This document shows, in pieces, positions 56,084 to 64,000 of a stretch of 64,000 nt of DNA. The translations under genes and the position numbers were made by a program. The DNA comes from Exiguobacterium acetylicum DSM 20416. Lineage in GTDB: Bacteria > Bacillota > Bacilli > Exiguobacteriales > Exiguobacteriaceae. The stretch spans positions 2,604,001 to 2,668,000 of the forward strand of contig NZ_JNIR01000001.1 of assembly GCF_000702605.1 (NCBI RefSeq). The letters are read 5' to 3'. Within the stretch, counting starts at the first letter, position 1; every line of letters begins with the position of its first letter. The notes under the pieces are model-generated. The model saw nothing but the letters and a program-made list of their open reading frames with translations, searched no databases and was not told where the DNA came from.

Positions 56084-56092
56084 TTATCCACA
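56084..56092 (+). promoter_or_regulatory. Single DnaA box
   Basis: An exact TTATCCACA lies 51 bp before the MarR start. A lone box may be chance. Confidence 0.3.
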
Positions 56093-56142
56093 TTGGGTAA
56101 TCATGAGGGACAGAGAGACTTTTTTGAAAGGGGAGATACCCG

Positions 56143-56565
56143 ATGTCTCAACAAGCACTCGAAACCATTGAATTGGAGTTAGCGATCCTGATCCGGCGCT
56201 TGACGACAGCGACGGCAGACAATCGTAATTTGGATCGTGCTTCCTACCTGTTACTGCGACAATTAGCGGATTCCGGTAAGGTCGGTGTTAAAACACTTGC
56301 CCGTGAACTTCAGCTTGATGTCTCGACCGTCAGTCGCCAAGCTGCGGCACTCGATCAGAAGCAACTTGTTGAAAAAGTAAAAGATCCGACAGATGGACGT
56401 GCCTTCTTCTATCACATCACAGATAAAGGACAAGAAGAGCTCACGATTTACCGGACAGCGCGCCTCGCGAGCATCGAACGTCTCCTGACGGACTGGCCAT
56501 CGGATGATGCCGAAGATTTTGGACGCCTGCTCCAACAATTTAATCGTGCCTTGCGCGAACGATAA
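56143..56565 (+). CDS. MarR family transcriptional regulator
   Basis: A 140-residue winged-helix regulator. LAILIRRLTTATADNRNLDR opens the dimerisation helix, ELQLDVSTVSRQAAALDQKQ is the recognition helix and DPTDGRAFFYHITDKGQEEL the wing. It is divergent from the CBS/MFS operon across a region with two palindromes, the usual arrangement for a repressor of its own gene and of a drug exporter. The ATG follows GAAAGGGGAG. Confidence 0.88.
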   Translation: MSQQALETIELELAILIRRLTTATADNRNLDRASYLLLRQLADSGKVGVKTLARELQLDVSTVSRQAAALDQKQLVEKVKDPTDGRAFFYHITDKGQEELTIYRTARLASIERLLTDWPSDDAEDFGRLLQQFNRALRER

Positions 56566-56580
56566 CGGAATCACACCATT

Positions 56581-56624
56581 AAAAAAACGGATGCGAAATC
56601 AATCGATTTCGCGTCCGTTTTTTC
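56581..56624. terminator. Bidirectional terminator
   Basis: AAAACGGATGCGAAATC pairs with GATTTCGCGTCCGTTTT around AATC between the convergent MarR gene and mmuM. Confidence 0.9.
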
Positions 56625-56632
56625 GTCATTAT

Positions 56633-57568
56633 TCATGATGTATGAGTAACCTGACAAACCGAACGAATTTGTGCGATGTGTTCAGGTGACGTTCGGCAAC
56701 AACCACCGATCAATCGTGCCCCTGCCTCATACCATGTCTTCGCGACGGTTTGGAACGACGTACACTGATTCGTACCCGACCATGTTTTTGCGACCGGATC
56801 ATAGACCTCACCAGAGTTCGGATAGACGATGATTGGCACGTCCGTCAACGCCTTGACGTGACGGATAAAGTCAGTCGCGTAAGATGCCGGAAAACAATTT
56901 GCACCGATTGCTGCCAGTTGCGGGTGTTGTCCAACCGTCTCAATACACGTCGCAAGTGCCGTTCCTTCACTGATATGTGTCGCATCTTGAAGCGAGAACG
57001 TCAGCCAAGCAGACACTTCTGGGTACGCTTCAAGTATCCGGAACAACACGACCGCTTCCTCGAGCGACGGAATCGTCTCGAATGCCAGCAGATCCGCTCC
57101 TGCTTCAATCAACGCTTCGATACGTGGTCTGTGAAAGGCTTCTAGCACATCTGCTGACACCCCGTAATGACCGCGATACTCAGAGCCATCTGCTAAGTAG
57201 GCACCATAAGGACCCACTGATCCCGCGATTAATGCGTCACTCTTTCCGCTACGCGAGCGTGCATTTTGCGCCAAGGTGACTGTTTTTCGAATCAGCGCCT
57301 GTGCTTCCTCTGTCTTAATATGACGTTGCTTGAATCCTTCAATACTTGCTTGATAGCTTGAAGTGATGGCAACATCGGCACCTACTTCAAAGTAGTCACG
57401 ATGGACGTGTTCGATCTGTTCCGGTGCTTCGATTAAGAGACGTGCTGACCAAAGCGGGTCGTTCAGGTCGAATCCCTTCTGTTCAAGTTCGGTTGCAAGG
57501 GCACCATCTAAAATGAGAAAGGGAACTTCCTGTAATCGTTGATCAACTGGATTTTTGATTCGGGACAT
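56633..57568 (-). CDS. mmuM: Homocysteine S-methyltransferase
   Basis: A 311-residue zinc-dependent methyltransferase. [33 protein letters not shown] and GANCF (first zinc cysteine) with IGGCCRTSP (the other two cysteines) are diagnostic. It transfers a methyl group from S-methylmethionine to homocysteine, giving methionine. The ATG at 57568 lies inside the end of the permease gene (26-bp overlap) after CGGAGTG, so the two are coupled, both under a SAM riboswitch. Confidence 0.9.
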   Translation of the reverse strand: MSRIKNPVDQRLQEVPFLILDGALATELEQKGFDLNDPLWSARLLIEAPEQIEHVHRDYFEVGADVAITSSYQASIEGFKQRHIKTEEAQALIRKTVTLAQNARSRSGKSDALIAGSVGPYGAYLADGSEYRGHYGVSADVLEAFHRPRIEALIEAGADLLAFETIPSLEEAVVLFRILEAYPEVSAWLTFSLQDATHISEGTALATCIETVGQHPQLAAIGANCFPASYATDFIRHVKALTDVPIIVYPNSGEVYDPVAKTWSGTNQCTSFQTVAKTWYEAGARLIGGCCRTSPEHIAQIRSVCQVTHTS

Positions 57569-58946
57569 CTTCAACACTCCGTTTCTGAGAAGAATTCGTG
57601 AACGCATGAACGACATAACAGATCACGATGAATGGAATACCACAGTACAAGGCAATGCGTTGGGTCGGATCAAATCCGATACCAATCAGGGAAATCAAAC
57701 AAACGACGAAAGCAACGATCGGGACGAATGGAAAGAGTGGTGTGCGATAGACCAATTCGTCGACCGTATGCCCTTCACGGAGGAATTGTTTCCGGAAGCG
57801 ATACTGGGCAACGCTGATACTCATCCAAACGACGACGACAGCGAGACCGGAAATCGAGACGAGCGCAATATAGACACTTCCTGCTGCATAGATGCTAGAC
57901 AGCAAGGCAAGTCCTCCGCCAAGCATGCTGAACAATACGGCTCGTAGTGGCACCCCATTTGGCGTCACCTGGGCGAAGAAGCGTGGAATCATGCGTTCGT
58001 TCGCAAGCGACCAGAGCATCCGAGAGGCGGCGTAAAGTCCAGAGTTCGCTGCCGACAAGATCGCTGTCAAAATGACGAAGTTCATCACGTCTGCTGCGTA
58101 AGGAATTCCGATTCGTTCAAACACGGCGACGAACGGACTTTCGAGTACGCCTTTCCCTTCCGTTGGCAACAAGACGGCTAACACGATGATCGTACCGACG
58201 AAAAAGAGAACCAGTCGTAAAATCGTCGTCCGGATCGCAAGCGGAATCGTCCGTTTCGGATCGACTGCTTCACCTGCTGCTACACCGATCAGTTCCGTTC
58301 CCGAGTAAGCAAAGTTCACGGCAAGCATCGTCATGAAGATGACGAAAGCGCCATTTGGGAACAACCCGCCTTCGGTTAACGAAGAAAAGAATGGAGCCGG
58401 ACTACCATCTTGCAGTGGAATGAAGCCGACGATCGCTCCCGCACCAAGTAAAATGAAAGCAATGATCGTCACGACCTTAATCGCTGAAAACCAAAACTCG
58501 ACTTCAGCGAACACGCGGACCTTCAAGACGTTGATACCAAGGATCATCGCAGCGAATAAGGCGCTGAACACCCACACCGGAATCGACGGGAACCAACGTT
58601 GCATCAAAATACCTGCTGCCGTGAATTCTGAACCAAGGGCGACCGTCCACGTCAGCCAGTAGAGCCAGGCGACTGTGTAACCGGTACCGGGTCCGATGTA
58701 ATTCGTTGCGTATTTATGAAATGAACCGGTTTCCGGCATGTGCACGGCGAGTTCACCGAGACTTAACATAACTAAGTAGACGACGACTGCCCCAATCAAA
58801 TACGACAAAATCGTCCCGACCCGTCCTGCTTGTTCTAACGTATAACCTGTACTTAAAAACAATCCTGTTCCAATGACACCACCTAACGACAGCATAATCA
58901 GATGACGTGATTCCATCTTGCGTCGAAAAGCCCCACTCGTTTTCAT
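57543..58946 (-). CDS. mmuP: Amino acid permease, probable S-methylmethionine permease
   Basis: A 467-residue APC-family carrier with 12 membrane segments. [20 protein letters not shown] and [14 protein letters not shown] are amino acid permease motifs. The substrate is inferred from the coupled homocysteine S-methyltransferase gene and the SAM riboswitch leader, the same pairing as YbgF/YbgG of B. subtilis and MmuPM of E. coli. The start follows GAGGAGG. Confidence 0.85.
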   Translation of the reverse strand: MKTSGAFRRKMESRHLIMLSLGGVIGTGLFLSTGYTLEQAGRVGTILSYLIGAVVVYLVMLSLGELAVHMPETGSFHKYATNYIGPGTGYTVAWLYWLTWTVALGSEFTAAGILMQRWFPSIPVWVFSALFAAMILGINVLKVRVFAEVEFWFSAIKVVTIIAFILLGAGAIVGFIPLQDGSPAPFFSSLTEGGLFPNGAFVIFMTMLAVNFAYSGTELIGVAAGEAVDPKRTIPLAIRTTILRLVLFFVGTIIVLAVLLPTEGKGVLESPFVAVFERIGIPYAADVMNFVILTAILSAANSGLYAASRMLWSLANERMIPRFFAQVTPNGVPLRAVLFSMLGGGLALLSSIYAAGSVYIALVSISGLAVVVVWMSISVAQYRFRKQFLREGHTVDELVYRTPLFPFVPIVAFVVCLISLIGIGFDPTQRIALYCGIPFIVICYVVHAFTNSSQKRSVEDVPNQKSS

Positions 58947-58981
58947 GAATTCGTTTCCTCCTCATTCCACCTATTTCAAAC

Positions 58982-59124
58982 AAAAAACGCATCCTCACGG
59001 ATGCGTCGGTCGACAATTCGGAAATCTTATCGATCGGGTGCAGCACCCGCAGGAATTAGCACAGTATCTTTCGACCTGTTGCTGAGGTTTCATAGGGCCA
59101 GTCCCTCCACCTCTCTGGATAAGT
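58982..59124 (-). promoter_or_regulatory. SAM-I (S-box) riboswitch of the mmuPM operon
   Basis: On the minus strand P1 CTTATCC (59118-59124) pairs with GATAAG (59026-59031). Between them are AGAGAGGTGGAGGGACTGGC and CCTATGAAACCTCAGCAACA, close to the S-box consensus. A terminator stem ACGCATCC/GGATGCGT (58986-59005) with six T follows. The 288-bp gap before the permease gene holds only this leader and the next gene's terminator. Confidence 0.93.
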
Positions 59125-59191
59125 ATGTAATTGTTCCTAACCCTATCAAGTCTTTTTCGAATTGTCAACACAATTCAGAATACTTCTACCC

Positions 59192-59227
59192 AAAAAACAT
59201 TCCGCATCGTATCGTTCCGGAATGTTT
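59192..59227 (-). terminator. Terminator of the pyruvyl transferase gene
   Basis: On the minus strand AAACATTCCG pairs with CGGAATGTTT, followed by T. Confidence 0.8.
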
Positions 59228-59234
59228 GGAGGTC

Positions 59235-60701
59235 TTATTTTTTGGCGAATAAATCCGCTGTTTTCAAGGCTGCACGAACCGCTTTCCGGTTCAATGTCCC
59301 TTGCTGATGTTTCATTTTCTTCGTTTGGGCAGCCAGTTGCGCTTTGAGCGCCGCAATCTCTTGATCCTTTTGAGCCGTTCCTGTTTGTTTCTGCAATGCT
59401 TTGATTTTCTTATCTTTTTCAGCTAATTGTGCTTTTGTTTGTTTTTGCGCATCCGCAATCTTCTTCTCTTGTTCCGGGAAGAACCGTTCGAAACGGGCGA
59501 CTGCTTCTTCAAGACTTACGCCAGAAATCGGCTGGACTGGTGGGAGCAACTCAGTTTGCGCCATTTGACGGTCAAACGGTACATTCTCAGGATAGTTCGT
59601 CTCTTGATAGATATGCTCAAGATCATTCACGTTCAAGAAGTCAACGAAGTTGTCGAAGTTACGCGCTTGAACACGTGCTGGACTTTGGAAGTCAGCGTTG
59701 GCTACGATGTCGGATAATTGTGTATCCGCTTTGATGTCGTTCGCCCAAATGTGCGTCAATTGATGGTAATCCGTCAATTCGCGCATCCGTGCATCTTTTG
59801 GAATGAGGATACTCGGCGTACCCGCAAGCGTCGCTGTGATGTTTCCGTGCAAGCGCGCACCAAAACTAAGGTCTGCTTGTCCGATGAAATCGAACCATGT
59901 CTGTGCGTTCAAGAAGAAACGGACCCGATCATTCATATAAGCAGGATCCGACATCTTCACCGGATAGTTCGTCACTGAAAGATCTGCGATCGGGTGCGTT
60001 CCTGTGTACGTTAACTTCAGTTCCTTCATCCACTGGGGAATGAAGTAATGATTCGGGTATTCTTCCATTCCGCGTGTAATGAAATCAAGGACGTTTTGTG
60101 GAGCCAAACGTGACGAGTTGACCGTAATCATCGACTCAGGTGTGATGTTCGTTTCACGGATGTGCAAGTCGCGACCAAACGCGTACATCGAAGGACATCC
60201 AATGACACGATGATCGATCCCTTCGCGGAAACCAAGACGTGTTAAGTATTTCGATGTGATCTCTCCGCGAAGACCAAGCATGCTTGAGCGCTCGAGAACG
60301 GCACTGACGAATGCTTTAACATCTTCATCGAATGGGAATCCACCATCTAAGTCTGGTTCAAACGGTGCACGTAATCCTACACCGATGACGACGACTGGAA
60401 TCTTTAATTTTTTGATGAGACGTGTATATTTCCGTAACGTCGGTACGAATTCTTTTCGGAATGCGTCCGCTAACGGAATGACATAAAGATCAAAGTTGGC
60501 ATTGATTTCGTCTGCCCGTTCTTCGTCGTAATAGTAATAGTCAGGTGTAATCGTCGTACCTTCTGTCATCAACGTCCGAAAGATACTGTATTGATAGATA
60601 AGATTTCCAACGTTTCCTCCAATGGAATTATGTTTCATCAAATAAGGAGCATCGAACTGTTCGAATGGTGTCATACCTGCACGAATAATAATACGTTTCA
60701 T
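59235..60701 (-). CDS. Polysaccharide pyruvyl transferase family protein
   Basis: A 488-residue protein starting MKRIIIRAGMTPFEQF after GAGAGGGG. GGNVGNLIYQYSIFRTL, VIGVGLRAPFEPD and DLSFGARLHGNITATLAGTP are typical of the CsaB/polysaccharide pyruvyl transferase family, which adds pyruvate ketals to cell-wall glycans. The C-terminal 100 residues form a Lys/Gln-rich coiled coil (about 400-470). No other glycan gene is nearby. Longer upstream frames lack a binding site. Confidence 0.8.
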   Translation of the reverse strand: MKRIIIRAGMTPFEQFDAPYLMKHNSIGGNVGNLIYQYSIFRTLMTEGTTITPDYYYYDEERADEINANFDLYVIPLADAFRKEFVPTLRKYTRLIKKLKIPVVVIGVGLRAPFEPDLDGGFPFDEDVKAFVSAVLERSSMLGLRGEITSKYLTRLGFREGIDHRVIGCPSMYAFGRDLHIRETNITPESMITVNSSRLAPQNVLDFITRGMEEYPNHYFIPQWMKELKLTYTGTHPIADLSVTNYPVKMSDPAYMNDRVRFFLNAQTWFDFIGQADLSFGARLHGNITATLAGTPSILIPKDARMRELTDYHQLTHIWANDIKADTQLSDIVANADFQSPARVQARNFDNFVDFLNVNDLEHIYQETNYPENVPFDRQMAQTELLPPVQPISGVSLEEAVARFERFFPEQEKKIADAQKQTKAQLAEKDKKIKALQKQTGTAQKDQEIAALKAQLAAQTKKMKHQQGTLNRKAVRAALKTADLFAKK

Positions 60702-60907
60702 AATGGATAAACTTCCCCTCTCGTCTGCTTCATTCGTCCTCGCAAGAAAAAAAATACGGAAAAATATATTATCAGTTTTTTTCAATCTCATTAAGAATAG
60801 ATGAATTTTATTTCGGAAGTCAACGATTCCTAAGGGAAACAGGTCTTTCGTCATCAAAACGAAACATTTGTATTACTCCATAATTTTTCTAAAATAGAAA
60901 AATGTAA

Positions 60908-61822
60908 CTATTTAATCGTTTTGAGATACATGCGCAGATTCGCTTCGACTAATTTCAAGGCATTCATCTGATCAGTCGTAGAAGGCTTCAATAACGCACT
61001 GAAAAAATGTTCCACTTCGACGGGCTGACCCTTTTCCATGTCCCGTAACATCGACGATTTCATCGTGTTTTCCATTCCATGCATCTGTTTCAACAGCACC
61101 GCTTCTACATCGTCATTAAAGACTGCGCCTTGTTCTTCCATCGCCTGTTTCGCTTCCTTCATGACGTCTAGGATCATTTGACGCCCGACAGCTTCTTGCC
61201 GAATCGGACCAATAGCTGAGCGAAATAGCGTCGTCACGCCGGCGAATGTCGAAATGAAGAGATACTTTTGCCACATGTCATCCATGATATGCATCGAGTA
61301 CGTCATTGGTGCCTTCGCTTTCGCAAAACACGCTGCGATCTCCTCTAGACGCGCTGTTGGTTTACCGGTTCGTGAACCAAACAACAGCCGATGGGACGGG
61401 CTTGTCTGTAAAATGCGCCCTTCTGCATCAAGCGTCGACTCAATGAAGCAAAGACCTCCTAGTACTCGATCTTCTCCAAAGACTTCTGTTAACCGTCGTA
61501 TGTGTTGCATGCCGTTCAACAAAGGAATGATGTACGTCTCGCTCGAAACGAATGGCGCAAGGTCCTGTAGGACGTCATCTAAGTGATAGGCTTTCGTCGA
61601 AAGCAAGATGACATCAAATGCACGATCCGGTCGCATGTCTCGTGTTATCAACTGAGGTGTAATCGCGATATCACCATGAGGACTAGTGATGTGTAGTCCT
61701 GTTTTTTGTAGTTGTTCATATCGATTCGGACGGACAAGGAAGGTCACCTGTTCTCCTTGCTCAGCAAGACGACCTCCGAAATATCCTCCAACTGCCCCTG
61801 CACCTACAACTAACATGTTCAT
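60908..61822 (-). CDS. Ketopantoate reductase-like (ApbA/PanE family) protein
   Basis: A 304-residue two-domain dehydrogenase. MNMLVVGAGAVGGYFGGRLA is the NADPH-binding motif, LLNGMQHI and QKYLFISTFAGVTTLF lie in the catalytic region, and PVEVEHFFSALLK is near the end. The family reduces 2-dehydropantoate in pantothenate synthesis, but many paralogues have other roles, and no pantothenate genes are adjacent. The ATG follows AAGGAGGAGG. Confidence 0.75.
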   Translation of the reverse strand: MNMLVVGAGAVGGYFGGRLAEQGEQVTFLVRPNRYEQLQKTGLHITSPHGDIAITPQLITRDMRPDRAFDVILLSTKAYHLDDVLQDLAPFVSSETYIIPLLNGMQHIRRLTEVFGEDRVLGGLCFIESTLDAEGRILQTSPSHRLLFGSRTGKPTARLEEIAACFAKAKAPMTYSMHIMDDMWQKYLFISTFAGVTTLFRSAIGPIRQEAVGRQMILDVMKEAKQAMEEQGAVFNDDVEAVLLKQMHGMENTMKSSMLRDMEKGQPVEVEHFFSALLKPSTTDQMNALKLVEANLRMYLKTIK

Positions 61823-61924
61823 ATGTACTACCTCCTCCTTACCCGTTCTGTGCGTTGCTTACTCCTTCACCCTAACATATTTGGAACCGATTTCCTGGTT
61901 TCTGCGTGGATCGATTCGTTTTAA

Positions 61925-61978
61925 GTTAAGCGTTTGCATTTTAGAAAAAAACGTATATACTAACTTGTATACAAGTAT
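61925..61978 (+). promoter_or_regulatory. gntR promoter with cre-like site and GntR operator
   Basis: A -35 TTGCAT (61934-61939) and -10 TATACT (61956-61961) are 16 bp apart. A cre-like GTTAAGCGTTTGCA (61925-61938) overlaps the -35, and TAACTTGTATACAAGTAT (61961-61978) matches the B. subtilis GntR operator in 17 of 18 positions as I recall it. Gluconate induction and CcpA repression are both suggested. Confidence 0.75.
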
Positions 61979-62004
61979 ACTCACTTTAGAAATCAGGTGA
62001 TTCC

Positions 62005-62721
62005 ATGTCAGAACTGTTATACCCCTTGAAGTGGTTAGCAAAAGCTTCCGCCGGAGATCGTGTCGCACACGAGCTACGGATGCGCATCATTTCAGGAAAG
62101 ATTGAAAGCGGTACCATTTTATCTGAGAACAAATTAGCCTCTGATTTTTCAGTCAGTCGCTCGCCTGTCCGCGATGCGTTAAAGGTCCTTGCATCCGAAC
62201 AATTGATTCGTCTCGAGCGAATGGGAGCGGTCGTCGTCGGTTTGTCCGAGCGCGACATTCAGGAAATCTATGATGTCCGGCTACTCATCGAAACGTTCGT
62301 CTTCGAACGACTCGTTAAGATCGAACGGTCTGAACTTGTCCGTGAACTCAGTAAGATTCTCGAAATGATGAAGGTTGCCATCAAATATAAGGATGCCGAT
62401 GAATTCTCCTTCCAGGACGTACTTTTTCATGAAACGATCATCCGCTCGATTGATCATGGATATGTCAGCATGATTTGGCAAAATCTCAAACCGGTCATGG
62501 AAAGTTTCATCCTCCTATCGATGCGGGTACGATTCGAGGAAGACATCGAAGACTTCGAACGCATCCTCGCGAACCACGCCTTGTACATTGAAGCGATCGA
62601 GACAGGGGATCGTGAACGGATGGTCGCTTCCTTACATCAGAACTTTGATGACGTCCAGGAAGTCGAAGATCTCTGGAAAACGCAACAAATGATGTCGAAA
62701 GGAGTCGATTCACATGACTGA
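62005..62721 (+). CDS. gntR: GntR-type gluconate operon repressor
   Basis: A 238-residue GntR/FCD regulator. An N-terminal winged helix (GTILSENKLASDFSVSRSPV, then RDALKVLASEQLIR) is followed by a helical FCD effector domain (about 95-225). A GntR-type operator precedes the gene and a gluconokinase gene overlaps its end by eight bases, so it is the gluconate repressor: binding gluconate releases it from DNA. Confidence 0.9.
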   Translation: MSELLYPLKWLAKASAGDRVAHELRMRIISGKIESGTILSENKLASDFSVSRSPVRDALKVLASEQLIRLERMGAVVVGLSERDIQEIYDVRLLIETFVFERLVKIERSELVRELSKILEMMKVAIKYKDADEFSFQDVLFHETIIRSIDHGYVSMIWQNLKPVMESFILLSMRVRFEEDIEDFERILANHALYIEAIETGDRERMVASLHQNFDDVQEVEDLWKTQQMMSKGVDSHD

Positions 62722-64000
62722 ATACATGTTAGGCGTCGATATCGGAACGACGAGTACGAAAGCGGTCTTATTTACGACAAAAGGAGAGGTCATCGGACAA
62801 ACGAACGTCGGTTACCCGCTCCATACACCGAACCGCTCGACGGCGGAGCAGGATCCGGAAGAAATTTTTGATGCTGTACTCGAAGCCATCCGTTTGATCA
62901 CGAAGCGTTATCCGAGCATGTCACCGAAGTTCGTCGCGTTCAGTAGTGCCATGCACAGTTTGATCGCAATGGACGCACAGCATCAACCATTGACTGCCTG
63001 CATCACGTGGGCAGACAGTCGGAGTGAAGCATGGTCGAACAAGATCAAGGAACAATATGGTCTATCGATCTATCACCGGACCGGGACACCGATCCACCCG
63101 ATGTCACCGCTCAGCAAAATCAGTTGGCTCGTCGAAGATCGTCCGGAGCTCCACGCTCAAACGAAAAAATATGTCGGGATCAAGGAGTTCGTGTTCCAAA
63201 GACTGTTCGGCAGATATGTCATTGACCACTCTCTTGCTTCAGCAACCGGTCTCTTCAATATTCATGAATTAGGCTGGGATACGGGCGCGTTACACGTTGC
63301 TGGCATCGATGCGAGCTACTTATCAGAGCCGGTACCGACGACGACGTCATGTACTGGACTGAATGCCGATTACGCACGACAAATGGGACTTTCCATCGAT
63401 ACGCCGTTCCTAGTCGGTGCCAGTGATGGTGTCCTTTCTAACTTAGGTGTTAACGCGATTCGTAAAGGGGAAATTGCGATCACGATCGGGACAAGCGGCG
63501 CCATCCGAACGATTATTGATCGTCCACAGACCGATGAAAAAGGACGAACGTTCTGTTACGCCCTGACCGAGGACCACTGGGTCATCGGTGGTCCTGTCAA
63601 CAATGGCGGAATGGTCTTACGGTGGATCCGAGATGAACTCGCTTCAGCAGAAGTCGAGACAGCAAAACGCCTCGGCATCGATCCGTACGCCGTCCTGACG
63701 AAGATTGCCGAACGCGTCCGTCCAGGATCCGACGGGCTATTGTTCCATCCTTACTTGTCCGGCGAACGAGCACCACTGTGGAATCCGGATGTCAGCGGTT
63801 CGTTCTTCGGTCTGACTCTCTCACACAAAAAAGAGCATATGATCCGGGCAGCACTAGAGGGTGTCATCTACAATCTGTATACCGTCTTCCTCGCCCTCGT
63901 CGAGTGCATGGATGGTCCCGTGACACGGATTCAGGCAACAGGTGGCTTTGCCCGGTCTGAAGTCTGGCGCCAAATGATGGCGGACATCTTCGAGTCGGAA
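62714..64000 (+). CDS. gntK: Gluconokinase, N-terminal part
   Basis: The first 429 residues of an FGGY-family sugar kinase; the gene runs off the right edge. MTEYMLGVDIGTTSTKAVLF binds ATP/phosphate, FSSAMHSLIAMD and ITWADSRSEAW form the sugar site and ITIGTSGAIR the second phosphate loop. It phosphorylates gluconate to 6-phosphogluconate for the pentose phosphate pathway. The ATG is eight bases inside the end of gntR, after AAAGGAG. Confidence 0.93.
   Translation, partial: MTEYMLGVDIGTTSTKAVLFTTKGEVIGQTNVGYPLHTPNRSTAEQDPEEIFDAVLEAIRLITKRYPSMSPKFVAFSSAMHSLIAMDAQHQPLTACITWADSRSEAWSNKIKEQYGLSIYHRTGTPIHPMSPLSKISWLVEDRPELHAQTKKYVGIKEFVFQRLFGRYVIDHSLASATGLFNIHELGWDTGALHVAGIDASYLSEPVPTTTSCTGLNADYARQMGLSIDTPFLVGASDGVLSNLGVNAIRKGEIAITIGTSGAIRTIIDRPQTDEKGRTFCYALTEDHWVIGGPVNNGGMVLRWIRDELASAEVETAKRLGIDPYAVLTKIAERVRPGSDGLLFHPYLSGERAPLWNPDVSGSFFGLTLSHKKEHMIRAALEGVIYNLYTVFLALVECMDGPVTRIQATGGFARSEVWRQMMADIFESE

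Overview
The window looks like chromosomal DNA of a low- to mid-GC Gram-positive bacterium (Bacillota, order Bacillales). Strong AGGAGG-type ribosome binding sites, TTG and GTG starts, many intrinsic terminators, two S-box (SAM-I) riboswitches, an L-box (lysine) riboswitch, a perfect CIRCE operator and a B. subtilis-like GntR operator all support this. The protein set (thermolysin-type protease, DIP1984 protein, WxL surface complex, NhaC-type carrier, YkpA, DbpA) fits Exiguobacterium best; that genus call is inference. I see no rRNA, tRNA, CRISPR array, prophage or insertion sequence.

Layout. 1-4.3 kb: N-terminus of an immune inhibitor A-type metalloprotease, an HD-GYP membrane phosphodiesterase, a GyrI-like protein and a thermolysin-type neutral protease. 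4.3-15.6 kb: membrane and cytoplasmic proteins of uncertain role, two oxidoreductase groups, a right-handed beta-helix protein, a DUF1028 protein, a YfcC-type carrier gene broken by an in-frame TAA, and a cupin / two aldo-keto reductases / OsmC stress-type cluster. 15.6-19.4 kb: an AT-rich two-gene insert encoding a 1054-residue PLD-like nuclease/SF2 helicase/DUF3427-like protein and a convergent Nudix hydrolase. This is the best candidate for a poorly described defence or repair module. 19.4-23.1 kb: an rRNA methyltransferase preceded by a cluster of DnaA boxes, a quinone oxidoreductase-like protein and peptidase T.

23.1-26.5 kb is a three-gene WxL cell-surface complex, one protein carrying six 39-bp Pro/Glu-rich repeats. 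26.5-30.5 kb holds a prohibitin-like protein with a coupled 34-residue membrane peptide, an ABC-F ATPase, a Nudix hydrolase and an SRPBCC protein. 30.5-32.7 kb is a SAM-riboswitch operon of an SfnG-like flavin monooxygenase and an ATP-grasp ligase. 32.8-45.3 kb contains membrane proteins, a MarR/tandem nitroreductase operon, an FAD protein, DbpA, RlmN, an ABC exporter with a methyltransferase, and an IsdG-like monooxygenase. 45.4-51 kb has a UDG-like protein, an L-box-controlled NhaC carrier (probably a lysine transporter) and CIRCE-controlled htpG. 51-56.6 kb has an SDR, an M20 peptidase, small proteins, and a MarR regulator divergent from a CBS/MFS operon with two identical-type operators between them. 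56.6-59.1 kb is a second SAM-riboswitch operon (S-methylmethionine permease and homocysteine S-methyltransferase). 59.2-64 kb has a polysaccharide pyruvyl transferase, a ketopantoate reductase-like protein and the start of a gluconate operon (gntR, gntK), truncated by the window end.

Functionally, sulfur/methionine supply is over-represented: two separate S-box operons bring in sulfur from sulfones (inferred) and S-methylmethionine. Start codons were chosen by ribosome binding site and family alignment; several differ from the longest open frame, most importantly the SfnG-like gene, whose upstream open frame runs through the riboswitch.
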